A stretch of DNA of 64,000 nucleotides, taken from assembly GCF_003591515.1 (NCBI RefSeq), contig NZ_QZCG01000017.1:1-64000 (forward strand), read 5' to 3'. Source of the DNA: Paracoccus onubensis (lineage in GTDB: Bacteria; Pseudomonadota; Alphaproteobacteria; Rhodobacterales; Rhodobacteraceae). Shown here in pieces: positions 50,327 through 58,186 of this stretch. The notes beneath the pieces were generated by a model. The model worked only from the letters and a program-made list of their open reading frames with translations, had not been told where the DNA came from and did no database searches. Position numbers and translations under genes: made by a program. Within the stretch, counting starts at the first letter, position 1, and each line of letters begins with the position of its first letter.

Positions 50327-51499
50327 ATGATTTCGCATGTTCTGCCGACTTATAATCGTGCTCCCGTCGCGTTCGAACGGGGCGAGGGCGTCTGGGCCAC
50401 CGCCACGGACGGCACCCGATATCTGGATTTGGGCGCGGGGATCGCAGTGAATGTGCTGGGTCATGCCAATCCCGATCTGGTGGCGGCATTGACCGGGCAG
50501 GCCGGGAAAATCTGGCATGTGTCCAACCTGTACCAGATCCCGGAACAGGAGAAACTGGCTGGGATGCTGGTCGAAAAAACCTTCGCCGATACGGTTTTCT
50601 TTACCAATTCCGGCACCGAGGCGGCCGAGCTTGCCATCAAGATGGCCCGGAAATACTGGAGCGATGCGGGCGACGCCGAGCGCATCGAAATCCTGACCTT
50701 CGAGGGTGCTTTTCATGGCCGCTCGACCGGAGCGATCGCCGCCGCCGGTTCGGAAAAGATGGTCAAGGGGTTCGGCCCGCTTCTGCCCGGTTTCCGGCAA
50801 TTGCCCTGGGGCGATATCGAGGCGTTGAAGGCCGCGATTACCGACCGCACTGCCGCCGTCATGCTGGAACCGATTCAGGGCGAGGGCGGAATCCGCCCGC
50901 TGGAGGATGCCGATCTGCGCGAGATCCGGGCGCTGTGCGACAAGACCGGCGCATTGCTGATCCTGGATGAGGTGCAATGCGGCATGGGCCGGACCGGTCG
51001 GCTGTTCGCGCATGAATATGCCGGGGTCGCGCCCGATATCATGATGGTCGCCAAGGGTATTGGCGGCGGTTTCCCACTGGGCGCGGTGCTGGCCACGGAA
51101 AAGGCGGCGGCGGGCATGGTCGCGGGCACCCATGGCTCGACCTATGGCGGCAATCCATTGGCCTGCGCGGTGGGGGCAAAGGTGATGGAGATCGTCGCCG
51201 ATGATGCCTTCCTTGCCGAGGTGAACCGCAAATCCTCGCTGTTCCGGCAAAAGCTGGAAGGTCTGGTCGCCGCGCATCCGTCGGTATTCGAGGGCGTGCG
51301 CGGGCAGGGGCTGATGCTGGGGCTGAAATGCAAATTGCCGCCCGCCGATCTGGTCAAGGCCGGTTACGAGCAGCAAATCCTGACGGTTCCTGCCGCCGAC
51401 AACACCCTGCGCCTGCTGCCGCCCCTGAATATCACCGAGGAAGAGATCGCCGAGGCGGTGGCAAGGCTGGACCGCGCCGCCGAAAGCCTCGATGCCTGA
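50327..51499 (+). CDS. argD: acetylornithine/succinyldiaminopimelate aminotransferase
   Basis: A 390-residue PLP class III aminotransferase in arginine synthesis. It has GIAVNVLGHANP, FFTNSGTEAAELAIKMARKYW, FEGAFHGRSTGAIAAAGSEKM, LLILDEVQCGMGRTGRLF and the PLP lysine in MMVAKGIGGGFPLGAVL. It is in an arginine cluster with argF; a GNAT gene overlaps its last 8 nt. Confidence 0.96.
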   Translation: MISHVLPTYNRAPVAFERGEGVWATATDGTRYLDLGAGIAVNVLGHANPDLVAALTGQAGKIWHVSNLYQIPEQEKLAGMLVEKTFADTVFFTNSGTEAAELAIKMARKYWSDAGDAERIEILTFEGAFHGRSTGAIAAAGSEKMVKGFGPLLPGFRQLPWGDIEALKAAITDRTAAVMLEPIQGEGGIRPLEDADLREIRALCDKTGALLILDEVQCGMGRTGRLFAHEYAGVAPDIMMVAKGIGGGFPLGAVLATEKAAAGMVAGTHGSTYGGNPLACAVGAKVMEIVADDAFLAEVNRKSSLFRQKLEGLVAAHPSVFEGVRGQGLMLGLKCKLPPADLVKAGYEQQILTVPAADNTLRLLPPLNITEEEIAEAVARLDRAAESLDA

Positions 51500-51968
51500 C
51501 TACAGCTTCAGACCGGTCGCCCGGGACGACCTGCCGATGCTGGCCGAATGGCTGAAGGAACCGGCGGTCGCGGAATGGTGGCCGGATCCGAAGCATCAAC
51601 TGGCACTGATCACCGAGGACCTCGACCAGCCCGCCATGCGTCAGCTGATCGCCCTGCAGGGCGAAACCCCTGTCGGATATGCGCAGCACTTCCCGGCGCA
51701 TGAATGGGAAGCCCCGCATCTTTACGACCTTCCGCAAGACGCCATTGCGATCGATGTCTTCAACGCGCCAGAAGGCTGGGGCTATGGCGGCGCCTGGTTG
51801 CGCAGGCTTGGCGATCTGCTCCTGCGCGAAATATCGACCCTGGTCATCGACCCGAGCCCCGATAACCATCGTGCCATCCGCGCTTATGAAAAGGCCGGAT
51901 TCCATGGCGAAACGATCCGCAAGGACGGCGAGGGGCAACTCGCCCGGATCATGACCCGCCTCCGATGA
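51492..51968 (+). CDS. GNAT acetyltransferase (aminoglycoside 6'-acetyltransferase-like)
   Basis: A 158-residue protein starting MPDYSFRPVARDDLPMLAEWLKEPAVAEWWPDPKHQ. The C-terminal acetyl-CoA region contains LVIDPSPDNHRAIRAYEKAGFHGE. The WLKEP...WWPDP pattern recalls AAC(6')-type enzymes, but the family is broad and resistance cannot be inferred. It is translationally coupled to argD and precedes argF. Confidence 0.85.
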   Translation: MPDYSFRPVARDDLPMLAEWLKEPAVAEWWPDPKHQLALITEDLDQPAMRQLIALQGETPVGYAQHFPAHEWEAPHLYDLPQDAIAIDVFNAPEGWGYGGAWLRRLGDLLLREISTLVIDPSPDNHRAIRAYEKAGFHGETIRKDGEGQLARIMTRLR

Positions 51969-52048
51969 CTTCTTCTTTGCCGAAATACCTCGGGGGTGCT
52001 CAGCCTCAATTTTGAGGCTGAGCGGGGGCAGCGCCCCCTTGACCCCGT
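51969..52048 (-). repeat. dispersed 3'-end repeat, copy 10
   Basis: It starts immediately after the GNAT stop: CTTCTTTGCCGAAATACCTC. The core is a perfect 12-bp-stem palindrome at 51998-52023 (GCTCAGCCTCAA, TT, TTGAGGCTGAGC), then GGGGGCAGCGCCCCC. It separates argD/GNAT from argF. Confidence 0.85.
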
Positions 52049-52093
52049 CGCAGCAAGCGGGCTTGCTGGCCCAAATACGTGAAAGACATCCAG

Positions 52094-53020
52094 ATGAATC
52101 ATTTTCTAGACATCCACACGACCCCCAAGAACCACCTGCGCTCGATCATCGATCAGGCTCTGGCGATGAAACTGGCCCGCAATGGCCGCCCCAAGGGCAT
52201 GTCCGATGACGAACAGCCGCTTGCCGGCCATATGGTCGCATTGATCTTCGAAAAGCCCTCGACCCGCACCCGCGTCAGCTTCGATGTCGGCGTGCGGCAG
52301 ATGGGTGGGCAGACCATGGTCCTGTCGGGCAGTGAAATGCAGCTTGGCCATGGCGAGACGATTGCCGATACCGCGCGGGTGCTGTCGCGCTATGTCGATC
52401 TGATCATGATCCGCACATTTGAAGAGGCCACGCTTCAGGAGATGGCCGAATATGCGACGGTGCCGGTCATCAACGGGCTGACCAATCGCACCCATCCTTG
52501 CCAGATCATGGCCGATGTGATGACCTTCGAGGAACATCGCGGCCCGATCCGGGGCAAGAAGGCGGTTTGGGTCGGCGACGGCAACAATGTCTGCGCCAGC
52601 GTGATCCATGCCGCCGGGCAGTTAGGCTTCGATTTCACCTTTACCGGGCCTCCGCCGCTCGATCCCGAGCATGAGGCGCTTGATTTCGCCCGTTCGCAGG
52701 GCGTCGGAGTCACCATCGAACGCGATCCCCATAAGGCGGTCGAGGGCGCCGATCTGGTCTTTGCCGATACCTGGGTCAGCATGCATGACCCGCAATCCGC
52801 CAAGGAGCGGCGGCATAACCAGCTGCGCGGCTATCAGGTGAACGAAGAACTGATGGCAAAAGCCAAGCCCGATTCGTTGTTCATGCATTGCCTGCCTGCG
52901 CATCGCGAGGACGAGGTGACCAGCGCCGTCATGGACGGCCCGCATTCCGTTATCTGGGACGAGGCAGAGAACCGGCTGCATGCCCAGAAGGCGGTTCTGC
53001 GTTATTGTCTGGGTGTTTAA
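52094..53020 (+). CDS. argF: ornithine carbamoyltransferase
   Basis: A 308-residue enzyme that makes citrulline from ornithine and carbamoyl phosphate. It has FEKPSTRTRVSFDVGVRQMGG, NGLTNRTHPCQIMADVMT, FADTWVSMHD and the catalytic HCLPAHREDEV. ATG 52094 gives the family N-terminus MNHFLDIHTTP. A dispersed repeat separates it from argD and the GNAT gene. Confidence 0.96.
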   Translation: MNHFLDIHTTPKNHLRSIIDQALAMKLARNGRPKGMSDDEQPLAGHMVALIFEKPSTRTRVSFDVGVRQMGGQTMVLSGSEMQLGHGETIADTARVLSRYVDLIMIRTFEEATLQEMAEYATVPVINGLTNRTHPCQIMADVMTFEEHRGPIRGKKAVWVGDGNNVCASVIHAAGQLGFDFTFTGPPPLDPEHEALDFARSQGVGVTIERDPHKAVEGADLVFADTWVSMHDPQSAKERRHNQLRGYQVNEELMAKAKPDSLFMHCLPAHREDEVTSAVMDGPHSVIWDEAENRLHAQKAVLRYCLGV

Positions 53021-53024
53021 CCCG

Positions 53025-53042
53025 CTGTCATAAATCCTTCGC
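53025..53042 (+). promoter_or_regulatory. candidate PhoB box upstream of phoX
   Basis: CTGTCATAAATCCTTCGC: the first half-site is a perfect CTGTCAT and the second is degenerate. It lies 91 nt before the phoX ATG, in a short spacer after argF. It suggests phosphate-starvation control of phoX; a single half-site match leaves this tentative. Confidence 0.4.
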
Positions 53043-53132
53043 ATAATCGTTGTGGTCGCGTTACACGGCGCTCCTAACTCTTCGGCGAAAGGCTCGTTTC
53101 CGGGCCTTCCCAGCATTCGCCAGGAGAGCGCC

Positions 53133-55127
53133 ATGAACGATCAGAACCATTCGCGTCATGTCTTCCGGACCAGCCAGCTTGAAGAAGCCGATGGTCCCGG
53201 TCTGAACCCCACGAATAACCGCACCATGGGCGAGATCATCGCCGCCCGTTTCTCGCGCCGGGGCTTCCTTCGTGGCTCGATGGCGGCCACGGCGATCTCG
53301 GCCACGGTCAGCCCGATCGCGTTGCTGGCGGCGGATGATGCACATGCGCAAGAGGCAATTGAAGGCTCGGCCTTCAATTTCCCCGAGGTCAAGGCGGGCG
53401 TCGATGCCGATCATCACGTGGCCGAAGGCTATGATGCCGATGTGCTGCTTCGCTGGGGCGACAAGGTTTTCGCCGATGCGCCGGAATTCGATCCGGCGAA
53501 CCAGTCCCAGGCTGCGCAAGAGCGTCAGTTCGGCTATAACAACGATTTCGTCGGTTTCATCCCTCTGGAAGGGGCTGACGATCACGGATTGCTGGTGGTG
53601 AACCACGAATATACCAATGAACATCTGATGTTTCCCGGAATTGTCACGATCAAGGATGGCGAGATCGAGCTTGCCGCCGCGACCGAGGACCGGGTAAATA
53701 TCGAAATGGCGGCACATGGCGGCACGGTGATCGAGATCCGCAAGACGGATGGCAAATGGCAGCCGGTTCTGGACGGCAAGCTGAACCGCCGTATCACCGC
53801 CAGGACCCCGATGGAGATCAGCGGTCCGGCGGCCGGCCATGCCCGTCTGCAAACCAATGCCGATCCGACCGGCAAGGAAGTGCTGGGCACGATCAATAAC
53901 TGCGCCGGCGGTGTGACGCCCTGGGGCACTTACATCATGGCCGAGGAAAATATCCACGGTTATTTCATGGGCACATTGCCCGAAGACCATCCCGAGACCG
54001 CGAATTACGAGCGGATGGGCATTCCCGATGAAAGCTATGCCTGGGGCGAATTCGAAGACCGTTTCGATGTCTCGAAGGAACCCAATGAGCCGAACCGCTT
54101 CGGCTGGGTCGTCGAGGTCGATGTGATGGATCCGGAATCCAGGCCGAAAAAGCGCACGGCTCTGGGCCGCTTCAAGCATGAAGGCGCGGAAAGCGCGGTT
54201 GCGGCTGATGGCCGCGTCGTCTTCTACCTGGGCGATGACGAGCGTTTCGATTATGTCTACAAATTCGTGACCGCGGGCAAATATAATCCAGACGACCGCG
54301 CCGCGAATATGGATCTGCTGGATGAAGGCACGCTTTACGTGGCCCGTTTCGACGAGGACGGAACGATGGAATGGCTGCCGATGATCCATGGCGAAGGCGT
54401 GCTGACTGCCGAAAACGGCTTTGAATCGCAGGCCGATATTCTGATCGAGACACGCCGTGCCGCCGATCTGCTGGAAGCCACGCCGATGGACCGCCCGGAA
54501 GATATCGAGCCCGATGCCGCGAAGGGCAAGGCCTATGTCATGTTGACCAACAACACCAAACGGGAAGAGGCGGATGCCGCCAACCCGCGGGTCGAAAACG
54601 CGTTCGGTCACATCATCGAGATTTCCGAAGATGGCGGCGATCTGACTGCGACCAGCGGGCGCTGGGAAATTCTGGTGCAATGCGGCGATCCCTCGATCGC
54701 CGAGGTCGGCGCCACATTCTCGACCGCGACCACCGAGGACGGCTGGTTCGGCATGCCCGATAATTGCGCCGTCGACAGTGATGGCCGGCTTTGGGTCACG
54801 ACCGACGGCAATACGCTGGCCGATACTGGCCGTACCGATGGCCTTTGGGCTTTGGACACCGAAGGATCGGCACGCGGCACCTCGCGGCTTTTCTACCGGG
54901 TGCCGGTCGGAGCCGAAATGTGCGGCCCATGTCCGACCCCCGACCTGACGACCTTCTTCGTCGCGGTCCAGCATCCGGGCGATGGGGGCGATGACTGGGA
55001 AGGCCATGGCCGTCCGTCCTATTACGAAGATCTTTCGACCCGCTGGCCGGATTTCAGCGACGATATGCCGGTGCGTCCCGCGGTCGTCGTAATCACGAAA
55101 CAGGATGGCGGCAAGATCGGCGCCTGA
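53133..55127 (+). CDS. PhoX family phosphatase (Tat-exported)
   Basis: A 664-residue periplasmic protein. A twin-arginine signal (S41-R42-R43-G44-F45-L46, then a hydrophobic stretch ending ADDAHAQ) precedes the PhoX/DUF839 domain, with VVNHEYTNEHLMF, NCAGGVTPWGTYIMAEENIHGYF and FYRVPVGAEMCGPCPTPDLTTFFVAVQHPGD. PhoX enzymes are calcium/iron-dependent phosphomonoesterases. ATG 53133 follows CAGGAGAGCG. Confidence 0.92.
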   Translation: MNDQNHSRHVFRTSQLEEADGPGLNPTNNRTMGEIIAARFSRRGFLRGSMAATAISATVSPIALLAADDAHAQEAIEGSAFNFPEVKAGVDADHHVAEGYDADVLLRWGDKVFADAPEFDPANQSQAAQERQFGYNNDFVGFIPLEGADDHGLLVVNHEYTNEHLMFPGIVTIKDGEIELAAATEDRVNIEMAAHGGTVIEIRKTDGKWQPVLDGKLNRRITARTPMEISGPAAGHARLQTNADPTGKEVLGTINNCAGGVTPWGTYIMAEENIHGYFMGTLPEDHPETANYERMGIPDESYAWGEFEDRFDVSKEPNEPNRFGWVVEVDVMDPESRPKKRTALGRFKHEGAESAVAADGRVVFYLGDDERFDYVYKFVTAGKYNPDDRAANMDLLDEGTLYVARFDEDGTMEWLPMIHGEGVLTAENGFESQADILIETRRAADLLEATPMDRPEDIEPDAAKGKAYVMLTNNTKREEADAANPRVENAFGHIIEISEDGGDLTATSGRWEILVQCGDPSIAEVGATFSTATTEDGWFGMPDNCAVDSDGRLWVTTDGNTLADTGRTDGLWALDTEGSARGTSRLFYRVPVGAEMCGPCPTPDLTTFFVAVQHPGDGGDDWEGHGRPSYYEDLSTRWPDFSDDMPVRPAVVVITKQDGGKIGA

Positions 55128-55182
55128 AAGGGCGATGCCGGGGAAAAGCGCCGGCTCTGCCCGAAAAACGCGGAATCGCCGG

Positions 55183-55247
55183 CTGCTTCTTCTTTACTCA
55201 AATATCCCGCGGGGGTGGGGGGCGTGAAGCTCCCCGCCGTCGCGGGC
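55183..55247 (-). repeat. dispersed 3'-end repeat, copy 11
   Basis: Reverse-oriented: GCTTCTTCTTTACTCAAATA, then a GC-rich core and CCGTCGCGGG. It begins about 56 nt after phoX, between convergent phoX and the tetR gene. The left arm is shortened. Confidence 0.78.
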
Positions 55248-55257
55248 CGCAATCCTT

Positions 55258-55857
55258 TCAGCGAACCGCCTTGACGCCTTCCAGAATCAGCGTCGTCGCA
55301 AGTTTGGCGTAATCTTCGCGGCTGACCGGACCCCCGTCGCGGAACCACATATAGACCCAGTTCAGCATGCCGAAAAGCGACATGGTGACCGGCATCAGAA
55401 GCGGGCGTTCGGGCCGGTCGAGTATGGGATGGATCTCGCAGATGACGGCCGAGAAATGCCTGACGATCCGCCGCTCCAGCTGCAGAAGCCGGACCCGCTG
55501 ATCGTCGGACAGAGCCTGTCCGGCATTCAGCTGCACGATATGCTGATCATCCGCGCCCCGATATTGCTCAAGCATCGTCAGAACCAGTTTCTCCAGCCTT
55601 GGACCGGGCGGCAGATCGGGATCCGTTGCCCGCTGCAAGGCTGTCTCCAATTCGTTCAGATGGGTATGGATGATTGCGAATATCAACGCGTCCTTGGACG
55701 GATAATAATGATACAGCAATGACTTCGAGACGCCCGCTTCCAAGGCGATCTGTGACATCGATGCCTTGTCCATGCCCTGTGTCGCAAAGACATGCGCGGC
55801 GGTCAGCAGCAATTGATGCTGCTTTTCCTCGAAATCCTCTGCTCGCGTCCGTGCCAT
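55258..55857 (-). CDS. TetR family transcriptional regulator
   Basis: A 199-residue repressor. The HTH lies within HVFATQGMDKASMSQIALEAGVSKSLLYHYYPSKDALIFAIIHTHL, followed by a helical ligand domain with FGMLNWVYMWFRDGGPVSREDYAKLA, reminiscent of PaaR and FadR-like TetR proteins that sense acyl- or phenylacetyl-CoA. It lies just beyond paaK in the same direction. The palindrome at 58118 is a possible operator. Confidence 0.9.
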   Translation of the reverse strand: MARTRAEDFEEKQHQLLLTAAHVFATQGMDKASMSQIALEAGVSKSLLYHYYPSKDALIFAIIHTHLNELETALQRATDPDLPPGPRLEKLVLTMLEQYRGADDQHIVQLNAGQALSDDQRVRLLQLERRIVRHFSAVICEIHPILDRPERPLLMPVTMSLFGMLNWVYMWFRDGGPVSREDYAKLATTLILEGVKAVR

Positions 55858-55953
55858 CGGCGACAGGGCTCCTTCACATGTCAGGTCCGGGGAGGGAAAA
55901 TGAGTACCCTTATCCCCGGGTTACGGATTTTGCCAGCCCGCAGGAGGCGGGGC

Positions 55954-57264
55954 CTAATCTGATCGGTTGTCCACCACCCGCCTGGCCTTGCCTTCGGAAC
56001 GGGCGACACCGTCGGGATCATGGACCTCGATCTTCGTCGAGATCCCGATGACCGATTTGATGTGATGCGTCAGTTCATGCGCGGATGCCTGCCGCGCCTC
56101 GCCGGTGCCCCGGTCGGCGGTGCATTCCACATGAACCGTCATGACGTCCATCCGGTCCTTGCGGGTCAGTTCGATCTGGAAATGCGGGGCAAGGCCTTTG
56201 CATTTGAGGATCTGCTCCTCGATCTGGGTCGGAAACACGTTCACGCCGCGCAGGATGATCATATCATCGCTGCGGCCGGTGATCTTCTCGATCCGCCGCA
56301 TCGAGCGGGCGGTGCCCGGCAATATCCGGGTCAGATCGCGGGTGCGGTAGCGGATGATCGGCAGACCTTCCTTGGTCAGCGTGGTGAAAACCAGTTCGCC
56401 CATCTCGCCGTCGGGCAACACCTCGCCGGTTTCGGGGCTGATAATCTCGGGGTAGAAATGATCCTCCCACACGTGCAGACCGTCCTTGGTTTCCACGCAT
56501 TCATTCGCCACCCCCGGCCCCATCACTTCGCTGAGGCCATAGATATCCACGGCGTGCATGTCGAAGGCCCGTTCTATTTCCGCGCGCATCGCATTGGTCC
56601 AAGGTTCCGCACCGAAAATGCCGACCTCAAGAGAGCTTTCGCGCGGGTCCAGCCCCTGACGGTGAAATTCGTCAAGGATGGACAGCATGTAGGATGGCGT
56701 GACCATGATGATACGCGGCTTGAAATCCTGTATCAGCGTGACCTGCCGCGCGGTCATGCCGCCCGAGATCGGGACCACGGTGCAGCCCAGCCGTTCGGCG
56801 CCGTAATGCGCGCCAAGCCCGCCGGTGAACAGACCGTAGCCATAGGCGATATGCGCGATATCACCGCTACGGCCGCCGCTGGCCCGGATCGAGCGGGCCA
56901 TCATATCGGCCCAGATGTCGATATCGTTCTTCGTGTATCCGACCACGGTCGGCTTGCCGGTCGTGCCCGATGACGCATGGATACGCACCAGCTTTTCGCG
57001 CGGGACCGCGAACATGCCGAAAGGATAGGTATCGCGCAGATCCTGCTTCAGGGTGAAGGGGAAGCGGGCGAGATCGGCCAATGTCGTGAAATCACCGGGA
57101 TGCGCGCCATGTTCATCGAAGCGTTTGCGGTAGAAGGGCGAATTCTCATAGGCATGACGCAGCGACCATGCCATCCGCTTTTCCTGCAAGGCGGTAATCT
57201 CGTCACGGCTGGCAATCTCGATCGGGTCGAGGATATCCTTTCCGGGTGTCAGGTCTTTCATCAT
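55954..57264 (-). CDS. paaK: phenylacetate-CoA ligase
   Basis: A 436-residue AMP-forming ligase that activates phenylacetate. It has RIHASSGTTGKPTVVGYTKNDIDIWA, YGYGLFTGGLGAHYGAERLGCTVVP, DIYGLSEVMGPGVANEC and YRTRDLTRILPG, with a C-terminal ACS_C-like domain starting RSDDMIILRGVNVFPTQIEEQIL. No paaABCDE ring-oxidation genes are in the window. Confidence 0.95.
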   Translation of the reverse strand: MMKDLTPGKDILDPIEIASRDEITALQEKRMAWSLRHAYENSPFYRKRFDEHGAHPGDFTTLADLARFPFTLKQDLRDTYPFGMFAVPREKLVRIHASSGTTGKPTVVGYTKNDIDIWADMMARSIRASGGRSGDIAHIAYGYGLFTGGLGAHYGAERLGCTVVPISGGMTARQVTLIQDFKPRIIMVTPSYMLSILDEFHRQGLDPRESSLEVGIFGAEPWTNAMRAEIERAFDMHAVDIYGLSEVMGPGVANECVETKDGLHVWEDHFYPEIISPETGEVLPDGEMGELVFTTLTKEGLPIIRYRTRDLTRILPGTARSMRRIEKITGRSDDMIILRGVNVFPTQIEEQILKCKGLAPHFQIELTRKDRMDVMTVHVECTADRGTGEARQASAHELTHHIKSVIGISTKIEVHDPDGVARSEGKARRVVDNRSD

Positions 57265-57285
57265 GTTCCTCCCAAAGAAATCCGC

Positions 57286-57744
57286 TCAGCCAGCCGCATC
57301 GCCATCGGGCAGCAGCGCTTTGTTGAAGCTGCGCGAATGGCCGCGAAACTCGGCAATGACCGTGCCGTCCTCGCGGATGACGCGGATGTCGTAGATGCCA
57401 GAGCGGCCCTTGCGCGATACTTCCCGCGCCGTGGCCGTCAGCCGGTCGCCAAGCGTGCCGGGCGCGATATAGGTGATCGAGCAATGCTGCGCGACGGTCA
57501 TCTGGTTGTAGCTGTTGCAGGCGAAGGCAAAGGCGCTGTCGGCCAGCGTGAACAGAAAACCGCCATGCGCATTGCCGTGGCCATTGGTCATCCGTTCGGT
57601 CAGGGTCATCTGGATACTGGCCTCGCCCGGGGCGATATGGGTCAGCTTCATCCCCAATTGCTGCGAAGCGCGGTCATCGGACCACATCTGGCGGGCGCAG
57701 GCTTCGGCCAGTTCTTGCGGGGTCATGTCGTTGGGGTTTTGCAT
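57286..57744 (-). CDS. paaI: hydroxyphenylacetyl-CoA thioesterase PaaI
   Basis: A 152-residue hot-dog thioesterase starting MQNPNDMTPQELAEACARQMW. The active-site block is NGHGNAHGGFLFTLADSAFAFACNSYNQ. It releases CoA from dead-end hydroxylated phenylacetyl-CoA esters. It is upstream of paaK by 21 nt in the same direction. ATG 57744 is chosen over a longer non-homologous frame. Confidence 0.92.
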   Translation of the reverse strand: MQNPNDMTPQELAEACARQMWSDDRASQQLGMKLTHIAPGEASIQMTLTERMTNGHGNAHGGFLFTLADSAFAFACNSYNQMTVAQHCSITYIAPGTLGDRLTATAREVSRKGRSGIYDIRVIREDGTVIAEFRGHSRSFNKALLPDGDAAG

Positions 57745-57822
57745 GTCAGAGCGGCTTTGCCTGAAGAAACGGATGCCTGTGGCTGCGCCCCCGCGTGGAA
57801 TCAAGGCCCATGGGGCCGCCGT

Positions 57823-57951
57823 GCAGCGCCCGTCCGCCCCTCTGGGCGGGCGCTTGGGTGACGTCATCCTGCGGGCCGGACGTCATGCGGAGGTTGCGCC
57901 ATAAAGTGAGAAACACAACCCGCAGTCGCCCACCCGACGGACGGGCGCTGC
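57823..57951. repeat. MITE-like element, copy B (129 bp, perfect 14-bp terminal inverted repeats)
   Basis: Left end GCAGCGCCCGTCCG and right end CGGACGGGCGCTGC are exact inverted repeats. The left end extends into the hairpin CCGCCCCTCTGGGCGG, followed by GGTGACGTCATCCTGCG and GGTTGCGCCATAAA, shared with copy A (41894). It sits in the 442-bp divergent spacer 57745-58186, which otherwise holds only the palindrome at 58118. Confidence 0.8.
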
Positions 57952-58117
57952 GCGGCTCTGAATGGTTGCAGGTGTTTCTGTCAGAGCCACGATAGCCAAC
58001 CCACAAGCGAATCACCCGCAGGCAAGCAAACTCGGGCACGTCCACCTGAATATCTGCTAATGTCATCTGACCCTCCGGACCCCTCCAACGATGTCCATGA
58101 GATTATTTGTTGCATAA

Positions 58118-58131
58118 ACCGTCCGGTCGGT
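58118..58131. promoter_or_regulatory. palindromic operator candidate for the TetR regulator
   Basis: ACCGTCCGGTCGGT matches its own reverse complement at 12 of 14 bases and resembles the ACCGNCCGGTNGGT half-site pairs bound by many TetR proteins. It lies 56 nt upstream of the livK-like ATG. Confidence 0.55.
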
Positions 58132-58186
58132 CAATGATACAGGAAAGAGAGCGGAGGGGGAATCGCTCTTGTGGGAGGAGAAAACA

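Noticed and set aside
51492..51968. Aminoglycoside resistance gene
   Set aside because: Only general GNAT/AAC(6')-like similarity, coupled to argD in a housekeeping operon; resistance cannot be inferred.
13829..55247. CRISPR array
   Set aside because: The repeated arms are dispersed over 41 kb in both orientations, not in a regular array, and there are no cas genes.
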